Positions 11,148-22,350 of a DNA stretch of 64,000 nt are shown in pieces (position 1 is the stretch's first letter; every line of letters begins with the position of its first letter). The stretch covers positions 136,307,506-136,371,505 of the forward strand of contig NC_030681.2 in assembly GCF_000004195.4 (NCBI RefSeq). Reading direction: 5' to 3'. Under the pieces are notes generated by a model. The model was not told the origin of the DNA. It did not search any database and saw nothing but the letters and a program-made list of their open reading frames with translations. The position numbers were made by a program, and so were the translations under genes. The DNA comes from Xenopus tropicalis. Its lineage: Eukaryota > Chordata > Amphibia > Anura > Pipidae.

Positions 11148-12017
11148 ATGTATTTCATTAGTCATCCTCGTCTCTCCTGTGTTAATTTATTATCCCCTCT
11201 CCTTCTCCATTAATGCATACATTAAATTTGTACCCTTTTAAAAAAAATGTCTCTTTAGGGCTCATTTCCAATGCTAGTGCAGTGTGCAAATGTCATTTCT
11301 ACTACAATTCACTGCGTTTTACCCACAACGTGCCATTTTTCCAGCATAATTGCAGCTTTGGGGGGGTGTAGTGTCTTATGCGATTGTGTCCAATGTTTCA
11401 AAATGTGATAAACTGTCCAGTTTCATTCAGTCCTGTACAGTATACTTATCTGTATTTGCATTGCTCTCCTCTTCAAATGCACCAGCCTCTGCATCTCTTC
11501 TCTATTAAATAAGCCTGCTTTTGCCCCTTCCCCATTCCTATGCCAATGGATAATCAGTAAATGGACTAGAGCGACATGTAAATCTCACTCTTGTACTCTA
11601 GTGGGCTTATTTATAAAGTTTCAAGCTTGTGACTTGGAGAGTTTTTTCTAATATGAATAAACTCGCATTTAAAAAAAAAACTTTGAATGTTTATTTATTT
11701 ATTAATATGCTAATCTTGTTCAAATAAAAAAAACTTGAATCCCCCAAATTTTGAGTATTCAAACTCGAAAAAAATCCTTAAAAACTATAATTGAAAATAT
11801 GGCTTGACTTTGCCTAGGACAACTCCTATTGACTTCTGCATAAACTAGCAAGGTCCTACACGCTGAAGTTTTACATTCAAGTTTTCAGGTTTTTTGCACT
11901 TAATAAATATCAGACATTTAGCGCAAAAAACCTTGAATCCAGGAAAAAAATCGGAGTTTTAATGTTGATAACACCCCCTACATGTGATATTGATGGTAGG
12001 TAGTCAGGCATGAGGAA
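11148..12017. other. No supported feature
   Basis: T- and A-rich intergenic sequence. 11640-11960 has many AAAAACTTGAAT-like words, possibly an old repeat, but no family could be assigned. Confidence 0.35.
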
Positions 12018-12285
12018 GTTCTCTGGATAAGGGGTCTTTCTGTAATCTGGATCTCTATACCCTATGTCTACTAAAAAAATCATTTAAACGTTACATAAAC
12101 CCAATAGGATGTTTTGCCTCCACTGCGGCTTAATTATATATATTTGTTGGTATCAAGTACAAGGTACTGTTTTATTGTTACTGAGAAAAAAGGAAATCAT
12201 TTTTAAAATTTTAAATTATTTGATTAAAATAGAGTCTGTGGGAGAAGGCCTTGCTGTAATAACGGGATAACAGATCCCATACCTG
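12018..12285 (+). mobile_element. TA-flanked MITE, monomeric copy (no array)
   Basis: It has the left part from GGATAAGGGGTCTTTC and the right end AGATCCCATACCTG followed by TA. Only one copy of the internal unit is present, bracketed by the direct repeat AAATCATTT at 12077-12085 and 12194-12202. This shows the ancestral state before the tandem arrays seen elsewhere. Confidence 0.8.
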
Positions 12286-12368
12286 TAGTATTAATAGTCA
12301 GATACTGAAATTGTGGGGGTCATGTTTGCCCTCTATTACATTACATCTGAGATAGAGAATAGTTAGGA

Positions 12369-12681
12369 CTAAAGGTGGCCCCACACGTGGCAATTTCCGA
12401 TCTTTCGTGCGAAAGATCGTACAATTGGCCACTAACCGTTCAGGGCTGAAACGGCAGATAAGGAGGTAGAAACAATAGGATTTCTACCTCCTTCTGCCGA
12501 TTCAGCCCTGAAGGCAGATTTTGATCAGGCGCCATCTTTTAACTGGCCCGATCGGTGAGTTGACCGATATCAGCAGCCTCCTGCCATATCAGTCGACTCG
12601 CCGACTTGCCATACACGCACTGAATATCGTACGAAACGGGTTTTCGTACGATATTATCGATGCGTGTATGGCCAGCTTTAG
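12369..12681. mobile_element. Palindromic MITE with CTAAAGGTGGCC ends
   Basis: It starts CTAAAGGTGGCCCCACACG and ends GTGTATGGCCAGCTTTAG. TA occurs just inside both ends, so a TA duplication is possible but not proven. The centre holds a perfect 13-bp stem (AAGGAGGTAGAAA at 12460-12472, inverse at 12481-12493, 8-nt loop), extended outward by CAGGGCTGAA and its inverse. A second internal palindrome is ATATCGTACGAAAACCCG-like near 12625-12660. Confidence 0.8.
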
Positions 12682-14284
12682 ATCTGGATGTTGTTTTCAT
12701 ATAGATAAGCATTGTAATTCCTGGTGATTCTAAACAGACCTTCCTGTTAAGTTGAACGTCCATTATAACTTACACTATTCTGCACACACACACAAGTTAG
12801 GATTCCCTAATACTTCAGCTTTACTAAATAAAAACAGAAAATAAAAGATAAAAAAAATCAATAAAGATAAAGCTAAAATGTCAAACTCAACTCTGTTTAA
12901 AGCATTTGTATAGGATTCTCAAGGGACCTGAGATTTTGTTATATGGTATTCAGAATTGGGCTGTGAGCATAAAACTACATTGAATATAGAATGTTTAGGT
13001 GTGAAGAACCATTGTAGGTAACCAAAAAAGATAAAACGGGCAGTCTGCCATGTTTTTTGCACATTGCTACCTGTCCTGCTCCTACTCCCCCCCTCCCTGG
13101 AACCCAGTATGACAAGTTCCATGCTTAGTACTCTAGGAACTCAAGGCCCAATTTCTAACTGTTGCATAAATGTCAATGTCTTAATGGTATAAGTGTCAAC
13201 TTGCACATGTTTATCTCTCAGGTTAAAAACAGTGGTCAGTAATATTTTAAAAATAACCAAAAAAAAAATGTGATTTGTGTCACATGTCACTAGAATTCCC
13301 AAAGGACAAACACTGGGGTTGGAAAGAGAGGTTTGCGGTGCTTTTCTGGCTAGAGAGCAGGTTTATTCTTAATCCACAAATATGGCTTTCAAGAGGCTAA
13401 AAATATGCCTTGTTTGTTGGGTCAAACATTGGCCCCTGACCTAAAAACAGAAAACTGTCTGGAAGAGAAGTCCGATCTAGAGAAAGAAGGAAAGTCAGCA
13501 CATGTTTTCAGTTTATAGTGAGAAGAGGGGAAGATAGACTGTGACAAACATACAGAGGAGAAGACAAATAGGTGTGGGAAAGGGGCATGAATGGAAATTC
13601 ATGGACTCAATGTAAACATTAGGACATTACCTCCTTCTTTGTTACCCAAACATCAGTGCCCACAGTAACTCGTTTAAAAGAACTTCTACTTCCCTCAAAC
13701 CCGGCAGTTAGAATATTGTCTTTGCCCTGCTCACTGCAGATGTTTTAGCTGCCAACCATATGACAAATCCCCCTTATGCACCAACAGACACACTATAATG
13801 AGTACACAGTCAGATACAACCTCCTTCTTTATAGTCTGTGTACAAAAGATAAATGGGAGATAATCCCTGCCTATAAATATGATTTATTTTATATGGATAA
13901 AGGTAATATCTGCATGAGCATTTCGATGCAGCACAGATTGGCACAGCCAATACTGACAAAACATTATAGGGTGCATTCAAAATGCCCCAGGCAGTGTGCA
14001 AACTGCAAACAAATGTCAGAATGGCCCATTTTTTTGCACTTTATCCACTGGGTGGGGCATTGTGCGGATAGTCACAGGCATCTTCCAAGTATTCAAAGGC
14101 CACCCCTGTTTAATTACTATGTGCGGCCCAGTGGAAAAGAGCAACACTTGATTCTAAGGGGTTGGCGGGGGAGCCACGTAGGCCCTAAGACAGACAGTAT
14201 GGGCAAGGCTGGCATGCACTCTTGCACCCCTTTAGTACTCTTGCACTTGTTTTCAGGGGTTTAAAGAATGACCCCATATGTACT
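12682..14284. other. No supported feature
   Basis: Mostly unique AT-rich sequence with a short (CA)n at 12784-12793. A 162-codon open frame at 13776-14264 has no family signature and was not accepted as a gene. Confidence 0.35.
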
Positions 14285-14289
14285 ATTTT

Positions 14290-14640
14290 TCGTTGCGAAA
14301 CAACGAAAATGTTGCGCGTCAAAAAAAAAAATTGACACATGCGTCATTTTTTTTGGACGTTAATCATTTGTTTACTATATATTTCAATATTTGCAGTAAT
14401 CATGAAAAAGATTTAGACTAGTGATGAGCGAATCTGTCCCGTTTTGCCGTAAAATTTGTGAATCTTTCAAAAGATTCGCAAAACAGAGAAAATGTTGCTC
14501 GTCAAAAAAAAAAAAGTATGCGTCATTTTTTTTGGACGTTAATCATTTGTTTACTATATATTTCAAAATTTGCACTAATCACGAAAAAGATTTAGAGTAG
14601 TGATGAGCAAATCTGTCCCATTTCGCCGTAAAATTTGTGA
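14290..14640. repeat. 179-bp tandem duplication
   Basis: GGACGTTAATCATTTG recurs at 14355 and 14534, and TAGTGATGAGC at 14419 and 14598, both 179 bp apart. The repeated unit spans an element terminus and the sequence just before it. Confidence 0.9.
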
Positions 14641-15240
14641 ATCTTTCAAAAGATTTGCGAAACAGCGAAAATGTTGCGAGTCAAAAAGAAATTGTCGCTC
14701 GCGACAATTCTTTTGATGCGCAACTATTCTTTTGTCGCCCATGACTATTCTCTGGACGTGCGACTATTCTTTTGACCTGGGACTATTCTTTTGACCTGCG
14801 ACTATCCTTTTGACGCCTGCGACTATTCTTTAGACACCCGCGACAATTCTTTAGATGCAGGCGACACTTTTTGGACGCGCAGTGAATTTTTCCGCTGCAA
14901 TTTTTTTCATCCATTTCGTGAAACAATCTGTCCCGTTTCGCCAAAAAATTTGTGAATCTTTCAAAAGATTTGCGAAACGGCGAAAATGTCACGAGTCAAA
15001 AAAAATTGTCGCTCACGACAATTCTTTTGATGCGCAACTATTCTTTTGTTGCTCATGACTATTCTTTTGACGCGCAACTATTCTTTTGACATGCGACTAT
15101 TCTTTTGATGCCTGCGACTATTCTTTAGACACCCGTGACAATTCTTTAGATGCAGGCGACACTTTTTGGACTCGGAGTGACTTTTTATGTGGCATTTTTT
15201 TTTATCCATTTCGAGAAACAATCTGCCAATGGCGAAACGC
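14610..15240. repeat. 315-bp tandem duplication with nested ~19-bp repeats
   Basis: AAATTTGTGAATCTTTCAAA is at 14631 and 14946, 315 bp apart, and the following text is parallel (GATGCGCAACTATTC, ACACCCG.GACAATTC, GATGCAGGCGACAC). Each unit contains a run of degenerate steps of the form GCGACTATTCTTTTGAC. Confidence 0.9.
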
Positions 15241-15297
15241 AGAAATTCACTGCTAATCCATGCCTGGCAAAACATTTTGCCTATCACTAATTTAGAA

Positions 15298-16031
15298 ATA
15301 CAAGGTGTCCATCCCCACTGGCCATACAGTGAGAATGCATTGTACATTCTCACCCTCTTCACTTCCATTTAGGAGGGAGTGTGAGAATCATTCCAAGTTG
15401 TCAGGTAGCATTTCTTTTGCTCTTTTCCGCTGGACTGCACATAGTAATTAAACAGGGGAGGCCTTAGAATACTTGGAAGTTTTACAGCACTATAGCACTG
15501 AGTGAAAAGTCCGACAGACTGAACTCCCTCCCCGCCCCTGGCTGTGGGAATTTCTTTCTGTTACACATGGTCTCACAGGTAAACAAGTCTGGAAGTTCAC
15601 AGATGGAGAGTAAATTAGCGCTCTCAGGTTTCGTGTAATGAGCTCTACGTACAAGGTGACAATATTTAGAGAAAGAACTGTTTCTCAAATATTTTGTTAA
15701 AAACATTTTTTAAAATATATGAATAAAGGACATAAGTATAAAAAAGCTCATGGGATTACTTTGTAAATAAGGGGTCTATTTGTAAAAATTCAAGAACTTT
15801 CCTTCTACTGTTGTAACATTCTTTAGGACACTAGTTTTTTTTTTTTAACTCTAAGGACATTTATTATCATTCAATGTTTTGCCATGGAAGAAAAACATGA
15901 TTTTTTTCCAATTCATTATGTGATAAAACTGTGACAAATATGAAAGCAGAAAAAAAAAAAGCTGTTGAGAATATCTAGAAGTCAATGGCAGGTGTTCAAC
16001 TGGAAGATCTTTCTTTGCTTTATGGCTTTAG
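15298..16031. other. No supported feature
   Basis: Unique AT-rich sequence with short homopolymers (T run 15836-15846; A run 15949-15960). No coding or repeat assignment. Confidence 0.35.
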
Positions 16032-16290
16032 AGGTTTTCATTAGTGATGAGTGAAATAGTTCGCCAGGCGTGGATTCACAGCGAATTTCCGCATTTCACC
16101 ATTGGCGGATTATTTCACAAAACGGGCGACAAAATTCAGTTTGTAAAAATTTGCCAGATGACAAAGAATTGTTGGCCACATCAAAAAATTGGCAGCCGTG
16201 GCAAAGAAAATTGTCACGTGGAAATAAAATGGCGCTGGTCAAAAAAAAAAATGGGCCATTTCACAGATTTTTTCAAAGATTCAAAAGTTG
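16032..16290. mobile_element. hAT-type MITE (TAGTGATG family), 3'-truncated
   Basis: It starts TAGTGATGAGTGAAATAG and continues like 47516-47826 (GGCGTGGATTCACAGCGAATTTCC versus GGCATGGGTTCACAGCGAATTTCC). It loses similarity near 16290 without a closing TCATCACTA, so no duplication can be scored. Confidence 0.75.
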
Positions 16291-16626
16291 AGGTTTTAAC
16301 TTTTTGGGGGAGATTTTCTCTTCAAATCGGATCCTTTCATAAATGACTAGACATTTATTATATTAGTGAAAATGAGATTAGTCGTCGTTTCAAAAGCCTG
16401 GTTTCAAAATGAGAATGTTAATAAATGGGCCTTTTTTTATTCGAATTCAAAAAATTTGGCAAGAATTTGGGAATTTGTTAAAAATGTCAATATGCTAACA
16501 ATGAAGAAATAAATAGGCTTAACCGTGATGTTTCCCCCCCACAATCAAATTTAGGAAAACGTAGAAAATTTATATATCTGCCTCTCCAAACTGAAACTGA
16601 AATTCATTCAAAATTTGGCAACTAGG

Positions 16627-17060
16627 GCTAATGTCCCACAGGGAGATTTAGTTGCTGCGGTTTTTAAAAAGTGAGTTCCAGCCATGAGTCTCTCGTTTTG
16701 TCTCTACATAGAGAATATATATCGCCAGTACCTAAACCAACGATTGTATTCAAATCGCTTATTGCTCCGAATCGCTATGAGACCCTTTTTCGAGCGATTT
16801 TACATAGAAAGCACTGTCATTCAAAACTACTGGGATCACTGAAAGTAAAACCCACTGAGTGCAAAGTAGCTGCAATTTCCCCATTGCACTGATTGTAATT
16901 TCAAATTGTGGGCGGGGAATATGACACCTGGATTTGTGGGAAATAGAATCGCTCCATTCGGGAAATCTCAAGTAATCGCTTGTTAGGAAAAGACGAGCGA
17001 CTTGTTGGTAGAACTCTTTTTAAAAATCACAGCAACTAAATCTCCCCGTGGGATATTAGC
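16627..17060. mobile_element. Palindromic MITE with GCTAATGTCCCAC ends (uninterrupted copy)
   Basis: The ends are GCTAATGTCCCACAGGGAG and the inverse of GCTAATATCCCACGGGGAG. The reverse complement matches the interior of 675-1463. At 16969-16976 it keeps the unoccupied target (CAAGTAAT, inverse ATTACTTG) of the hAT-type insertion found there. Frames across it are not genes. Confidence 0.8.
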
Positions 17061-18715
17061 TTGTCAAGCTTCAACAAAAGTTCGTGGGAGGTGTATTTTC
17101 AACATTTAAGGCTATTTATTGTTTTAAAAAGTTTTCGGCAGTTGAATTTGGAAAAAAATCTAAACTTAGTTGAGTTTAACCATGAAACAAATGTAAAAAT
17201 GTTGTGAAATTCTAGATTGAAACACCATATATTAAGCTCTCAGTATCAAATATATTTTGACTAAAGTTAAAAGATACCACTGACCACATTGTCTGTTTGT
17301 TTTTGTAACAGGATGGAACAACTGGAATTTATAAACTCTGAGAATCTCACACACCAGTGGAATTAGCTTCTAACAGCGCTGCAAATAGCTTCTTTGTTTG
17401 TGAAACAGAAAGGGAAAACATCCTGCTTTTATGTGATACTGAAACCCTGGCTTCATTTATTTTGAATCACAACCAAAGAAGCAGTTGAAAGAATAATCTG
17501 CTATTGCTCTGTGATGTACAAACAGCCATTTCCAAATTTAGTTTTTGCTGTTTTGGTTTTCTAGGCAAGTATTGTGGCTAAAGTGGCTATAAAAGTTTCT
17601 CCTACATCTAATGAAGTAGGAGTATATTATTATCTGTTGTTCTCCCAGGCAGAATATGCACTGCTGGTACCACTTGGGGCGCCCTTTTGCCAGGATCTCT
17701 TTAAACTTTATCATTTCCAGCCCCATGAGAAGTTCCAGCCCACTTGAAACTCCAACCTCTTGCCAGGCTGCCCATAGCTCATGACATGAGTACAGATATA
17801 GGAAACTCACCCTAACTGTTCTTTAAGCTGTGCTTTCAGGTTGTCTAGGAGAACAAATGATCATTTTCACACTAACCGACCTTCAGGATAAACTCCCATG
17901 CCCAAGGACTACCAAGAAGGGGCAAACCCCACAGTTTATAAGCCTATTGAAAAGCCTGGCTGTTCAGTTATATTGTAGCCATAGTTGAGGGATCACAGTT
18001 TTCAGTATGGTAAGTCAACATCCAATAACAAATATAATAAGAGGCAGGAAAAAGTGGAAAAAAAATGTTGGGCTGGGACTTTACGCACTGCTGACGCACC
18101 TAAAATGGTGACCACCTTCTCCTGACCTAGCACTAAGATGGCATCCAAACTCCTCCCCCAAGCCTAAACATCCCCCCTCATTCATTACACTGCAACCCAT
18201 GGTCACACCCCTAAGCAGAGAAGGGCCATGGCTGCCCCTCCTCCAAGTCTGCACTGCTATCCATGCTTCATAGGTATTTTGTCTGCTACATTTGTTCCTC
18301 ACTGAACACCCCTCCAATTATCATATATAGTTTACTACATGAATGGCATGAAAACCCCAGCAGGTATTAGGAGTTGGGAAATAGGAGATAAAAAGCAAAT
18401 CATACTGGTTTAAAGCTTCTAATATAAAATATAAAGCCACAAGTCCTAAAAAAAACCAAAAAAGATGAAAGATGGCTTCCAACAGAACCAGTCAGGGCTA
18501 AATGTAAAGTTTCTGTGCCCCTAGGCCCCCCTGTCACTCGCACCCCCCCCTTACCACTCGCACCTCCTCCCCTCAGCTGTGCAACCCCCTCTCAGCCATC
18601 GGCTGCTCACAGCTTCCTCGTGGTTGCTTCCACTGGGCAGGTGGGCAGAAAATGAAAGTGCCCAAAATCTCCTGCCAAGTCTCCAGTGGAGATGCAGCCA
18701 GTGGACAGCCTGCCA
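17061..18715. other. No confirmed feature; weak exon-like signal at 17312
   Basis: Mostly unique. At about 17290-17312 a pyrimidine tract ends in TTTTTGTAACAG followed by GATGGAACAACTGG, a good 3' splice-site look-alike, with stops within 20 codons in each frame. 18470-18715 has C-rich patches (CACCCCCCCC). Not enough to call a gene. Confidence 0.3.
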
Positions 18716-18782
18716 CCCCCCAAACTGTGCTGCCCTAGGCCCGGGCCTTTGTAGCCTACCCACAAATCAGATCTGGAACCAG
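18716..18782. repeat. Dispersed repeat fragment (CCCGGGCCTTTGTAGCC)
   Basis: Similar to 53977-54040: GCCCGG.CCTTTGT.GCC.CCCACAAATC. Family not named. A 21-bp tandem duplication (GAACCAGTGTTAGAGATG) follows at 18777-18818. Confidence 0.5.
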
Positions 18783-19359
18783 TGTTAGAGATGTTAGAAC
18801 CAGTGTTAGAGATGTCACGTTTGGACTTTACCATTATCTGACCCATTGAAGACTTAGAGGCCGTATTTGCAATGAGGGAGGGAAAAAATGTAATTAAAAA
18901 AATGTAAAGACATAGTGGCACAGTGCCCCCCCCTCAAATCAGTGGGCCCTGGGCAGATACCACTTTCTTGCCCATTTAGTAGAGTGGCCCTGGTTAACTC
19001 CCACACTCTAACTGGCGCCTGATAATATTGACCACATTGTGAATGTGATAAGGACAGAAGACAGTAAGTTCCACTGAGACAGGGATTGAAGTGAATAATA
19101 TACAGTTTCTACAAAGTGCTCTATATTGTGCCAATAGCTTGGTCTTGTCACTGACAATGGCCACAAGCTTCTAGATGGCATATTGTATAATAATTCAAAT
19201 GCAATAAGCCAGAATAGGGGAGTAGACCAGTAGTCTAGAGGGGTGGAATGATTTCATTGGGGAGGTTGCCATTTTAACAGCGCTGTAGATGGCATTTCTT
19301 GGGTATTTCCAAACTGTTCTGCATTTTAGGTCATTTTTGGAAAGATTCCAAGATTCCTG

Positions 19360-19383
19360 CCCCCCCCCCCCCCCAAAAAAAAC
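19360..19383. repeat. Homopolymer junction: C15 followed by a short A run
   Basis: A run of about 15 C then about 8 A. The length is prone to sequencing and assembly error. Confidence 0.85.
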
Positions 19384-19944
19384 AAGGGTCCAACTGAAGC
19401 ACATAAATAAATAATATACGTAGGCTTCCTACATTTAGATATTCCCTGAAACTGGAAATTTATGCTTAGTCTTTAACCTTTATTCAAAACACATTTTCCT
19501 TCACAGTTTGCTTTGTGAGCAGATGATAGAAAATGAATGTGACAGAAATGCCAAGAATAGCAGTCATTAGGAAATCCAAACCCAAAAGAATATGACAACA
19601 AAAGCTTCGCGATATCGGAACACTTTGATTTATTTGCTTTTCCTTTCTTTCATTTTCTAGCAAACTGTATTGAAACACACAGTAATATCCTACAGACGAC
19701 TGCGAAACCTAAATAAATCAGAAACAGTAACGTTCACTCTCAGAATAAAAGGCCTTTGGAGGGGAGAGGCATTTGGAGGGGAGACCACCCAACAGTGTTG
19801 TCTTAATAAATAACTTGTATAAATGTAGGGTTTTTCTACTTACTTTGCTCATGTGCAACAAATGCAGAAACAGATGGCATTCTGGGAAATAATTCATTTT
19901 TTTTTTATAAAAGTTTCCTTTTCTATTGAATTCCCTTAAACAAT

Positions 19945-20127
19945 AATCTCAACCTTTTCTCCTTGTAGATTGTAAGCTCTTTTGGGCAGGGCTCTCTTCA
20001 CCTCTTGTATCGGTTATTGATTGCTTTTTATGTTACTCTGTATGTCCAATGTACTGTATGAAACCCACCTATTGTACAGCGCTGCGGAATATGTTGGCGC
20101 TTTATAAATAAATGTTAATAATAATAA
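19945..20127 (+). mobile_element. L2-tail SINE-like element
   Basis: It contains AGATTGTAAGCTCTTTTGGGCAGG, CTCTTGTATCGGTTATTGATTGC, TACAGCGCTGCGGAATATG and the end TTTATAAATAAATGTTAATAATAATAA. This 3' tail is shared with 38100-38300 and (antisense) 54160-54415, and resembles the L2-type LINE tail used by Xenopus and fish SINEs. Confidence 0.8.
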
Positions 20128-20263
20128 AAATAAATTAAACATAAAAAAAACTTACATCTGGGGAAAGTTGCAAGGAGAAGACAATAACAAGCCCTGCCCT
20201 TACGGTCTGCCCTAGGAGGTAAGGGCCCCATTGCAGCCTGCATTGCTTCCTAACATAGGGGAC

Positions 20264-20909
20264 TGTCAGGGGCAGCCACAGGTGAGTGGCTGGCAGGTAG
20301 GAGCCTATGTGCAGATAACCCAGAACTCCCTTAAAAGGCCAGACAGCCAAGTTAGATGAACGAAGGAGTTTTAATGAAAACAAACAGAATGAAAATGAAA
20401 GTAATGTACAAGCCTGTGATAAATACAGAGTCCGGTAACAGGTGAATCCAAAGGCAGGCAGGGGTCAGTCCAGGCAGTGTTCTAGCAAGTCCAGATAATC
20501 AGGCAAGGGCCGATTCAGGCAGAGTTCTATCAGATCCGTTAGTCAGGCAGGGGTCAGTCCGGGCAGAGTTCAAGCAAATCCAGAAAGTCAGGCAGAAGTC
20601 AATATCACAAAACCAAACAGGAACCAGGCAGGGAACATAGGAATCAGGTATCAGAAGTGGCAAGACCAAGCTCAGCGGGAACGATGATCGAGCACTGTGT
20701 CTAGCCCGGAAAGGGTTTATATAGTCTGGTGATTACCAAAGCAGCCACACATGTGATGACCAATATAGACAGTGAAACTGGTGGAAAGGCAGAAAGGACA
20801 TTAGAGCAACCGATTCCATGCAGCTCAAAGAGCCCCCTGTGGCTCAGTAAGCATGTGCACCCGGAGTTCCGCACAAAGTCCAGGGTTCGAATCCCTATAG
20901 TTCCTGACA
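20264..20909 (-). repeat. 3' LTR (in element sense)
   Basis: 646 bp, matching 23552-24197 with only two substitutions (at about 20690 and 20711) and no length change. Contains three copies of a 44-45 bp repeat (20461-20594), a TATA box on the minus strand (20716-20723), an ATTAAA signal on the minus strand (20370-20375) and, near its plus-strand right end, a pol III B-box-like GGTTCGAATCC. Confidence 0.95.
20820..20909 (+). promoter_or_regulatory. tRNA-like A/B-box segment inside the LTR
   Basis: GTGGCTCAGTAAGC resembles a pol III A box and GGTTCGAATCC is a perfect B box, in tRNA-like order and spacing; the same segment recurs at 24108-24197. It does not fold as a tRNA: the T stem has one mismatch and no acceptor stem is found. 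It lies antisense to the retrotransposon. Whether it is transcribed is unknown. Confidence 0.5.
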
Positions 20910-20924
20910 TTACCCCCCCTTTAA
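20910..20924 (-). promoter_or_regulatory. Polypurine tract of the LTR element
   Basis: On the minus strand, TTTAAAGGGGGGGTAA directly precedes the 3' LTR start TGTCAGG. A polypurine tract primes plus-strand DNA synthesis in LTR elements, so it fixes the element's orientation. Confidence 0.8.
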
Positions 20925-21120
20925 AGATTGTCCTCCGGGCGATCTCCCAGTCGGACAACAACATTTTAAACAAAAAACATTTATGCATTAGAATCAAGTC
21001 ATTAAAGATGCTGCAGGGACTGGTTATGCAAGCGAGTATACTGCAAGGCTCAAAACCATCAGCCGAGAGTGAACCATTAGAGATAGGATCATCAGCAGGG
21101 AAAGAATTGCTAGGGTCTGG

Positions 21121-21340
21121 AGCCAGGACAAGAGGGTCGTCAGGATCGGAAGCCGGAGCCAGAGGGTCATCAGAATCGGTAGCCGAAGCCAGAGGGTCGT
21201 CAGAATCGGTAGCCGAAGCCAGAGGGTCGTCAGAATCGGTAGCCGAAGCCAGAGGGTCGTCAGAATCGGTAGCCGAAGCCAGAGGGTCGTCAGAATCGGT
21301 AGCCGAAGCCAGAGGGTCGTCAGGATCGGAAGCCGGAGCC
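21121..21340. repeat. 30-bp minisatellite, about 7 units
   Basis: Unit AGCCGAAGCCAGAGGGTCGT plus CAGAATCGGT; the central units are identical. Confidence 0.95.
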
Positions 21341-21575
21341 AGGACAGGAGTGCCACCAGAGTCAGGAGCCAAAGCCAGGACAGGAGTGCCGCCAGAGTCA
21401 GGAGCCAAAGCCAGGACAGGAGTGCCGCCAGAGTCAGGAGCCAAAGCCAGGACAGGAGTGCCGCCAGAGTCAGGAGCCAAAGCCAGGACAGGAGTGCCGC
21501 CAGAGTCAGGAGCCAAAGCCAGGACAGGAGGACCGCCAGAGTCAGGAGCCAGGACAGGAGTGCCGCCAGAGTCAG
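21331..21575. repeat. 36-bp minisatellite, about 6 units
   Basis: The unit contains CCAGGACAGGAGTGCCGCC and AGAGTCAGGAGCCAAAG; the last units lose the AAAGCC step. Confidence 0.95.
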
Positions 21576-21663
21576 GAACAGATGCCAGAAAGTCACTAGG
21601 ATCATTAACACAAGGTAGGCCACCAGGATCAGGATTTAGAACAGTGGAGTTGCCAGAATCGGG

Positions 21664-21836
21664 AGCCACAGCGGATGAGACGCCAGGGTCAGGAGCCACA
21701 GCGGATGAGACGCCAGGGTCAGGAGCCACAGCGGATGAGACGCCAGGGTCAGGAGCCACAGCGGATGAGACGCCAGGGTCAGGAGCCACAGCGGATGAGA
21801 CGCCAGGGCCAGGAGCCACAGCGGATGAGATGCCAC
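21664..21836. repeat. 30-bp minisatellite, about 6 units
   Basis: Unit GCCACAGCGGATGAGACGCC plus AGGGTCAGGA. Followed at 21842-21925 by a degenerate 30-bp set with ACCCATTACAGGTGGAG. Confidence 0.95.
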
Positions 21837-22159
21837 ACAAAACACCCATTACAGGTGGAGGACCAACATAGACACCCATTACAGGTGGAGCACCATCATA
21901 CATACCCACTGCAGGTGGTAGGGAGATGCCCAGGGAAGCAACAAGACCACCACTCACTGCAATTGGACTGGCAGAGTCTGCGACAACAGAACTACCAGAC
22001 CTAGTAGCAGGGAAGGTAGGCCCGGAAGCAATTTTGTCCTCAGAGGCTGGTGGTAGAAGCATTGGCACAGAAGCGAGAGCAGGCACAACCGCTGGCACGG
22101 GAGCTAGCAGGACCGCTGGCACGGGCAGGATCGCTGGCACGGGAGCCGTCACGGGCAGG

Positions 22160-22350
22160 AACTGATGGCTGGAGAACTGGCACAGAGGCAGGAACTGATG
22201 GCTGGAGAACTAGCACAGAGGCAGGAACTGATGGCTGGAGAACTGGCACAGAGGCAGGAACTGATGGCTGGAGAACTGGCACAGAGGCAGGAACTGATGG
22301 CTGGAGAACTGGCACAGAGGCAGGAACTGATGGCTGGAGAACTGGCACTG
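22160..22350. repeat. 33-bp minisatellite, about 6 units
   Basis: Unit AACTGATGGCTGGAGAACTG plus GCACAGAGGCAGG. Adjoined at 22346-22470 by about four copies of a 30-bp unit with CACTGGCTGGGTAGCAGACA. Confidence 0.95.

Larger units (their letters stand above)
14285..15289. mobile_element. hAT-type MITE (TAGTGATG family) amplified by internal tandem duplications
   Basis: The terminus TAGTGATGAGC occurs at 14419 and again at 14598, each preceded by ATTTAGAC or ATTTAGAG. The far end CCTATCACTA at 15289 is followed by ATTTAGAA, giving a 7/8 match to an 8-bp duplication. The first 130 bp (14285-14418) is a further partial copy of the same left portion. The interior contains a 179-bp and a 315-bp tandem duplication and many roughly 19-bp GCGACTATTCTTTTGAC steps. 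No transposase is encoded. Confidence 0.8.

Noticed and set aside
13776..14264. 162-codon plus-strand open frame
   Set aside because: No family resemblance, no splice or start context, and many Cys/His typical of random AT-rich translation.
17290..17340. Terminal exon after TTTTTGTAACAG
   Set aside because: Good acceptor look but all frames stop within 20 codons, with no supporting context.
19360..19383. Biological meaning of the C15/A8 junction
   Set aside because: Most likely ordinary homopolymer expansion or a sequencing artefact.
20820..20909. Functional tRNA gene
   Set aside because: The B box is perfect but no cloverleaf forms and the segment is part of an LTR.
20729..21871. 380-codon open frame on the plus strand inside the LTR element
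   Set aside because: It is the shadow of in-frame minisatellites; several frames are open because the periods are multiples of three. Element signals place the sense strand on minus.
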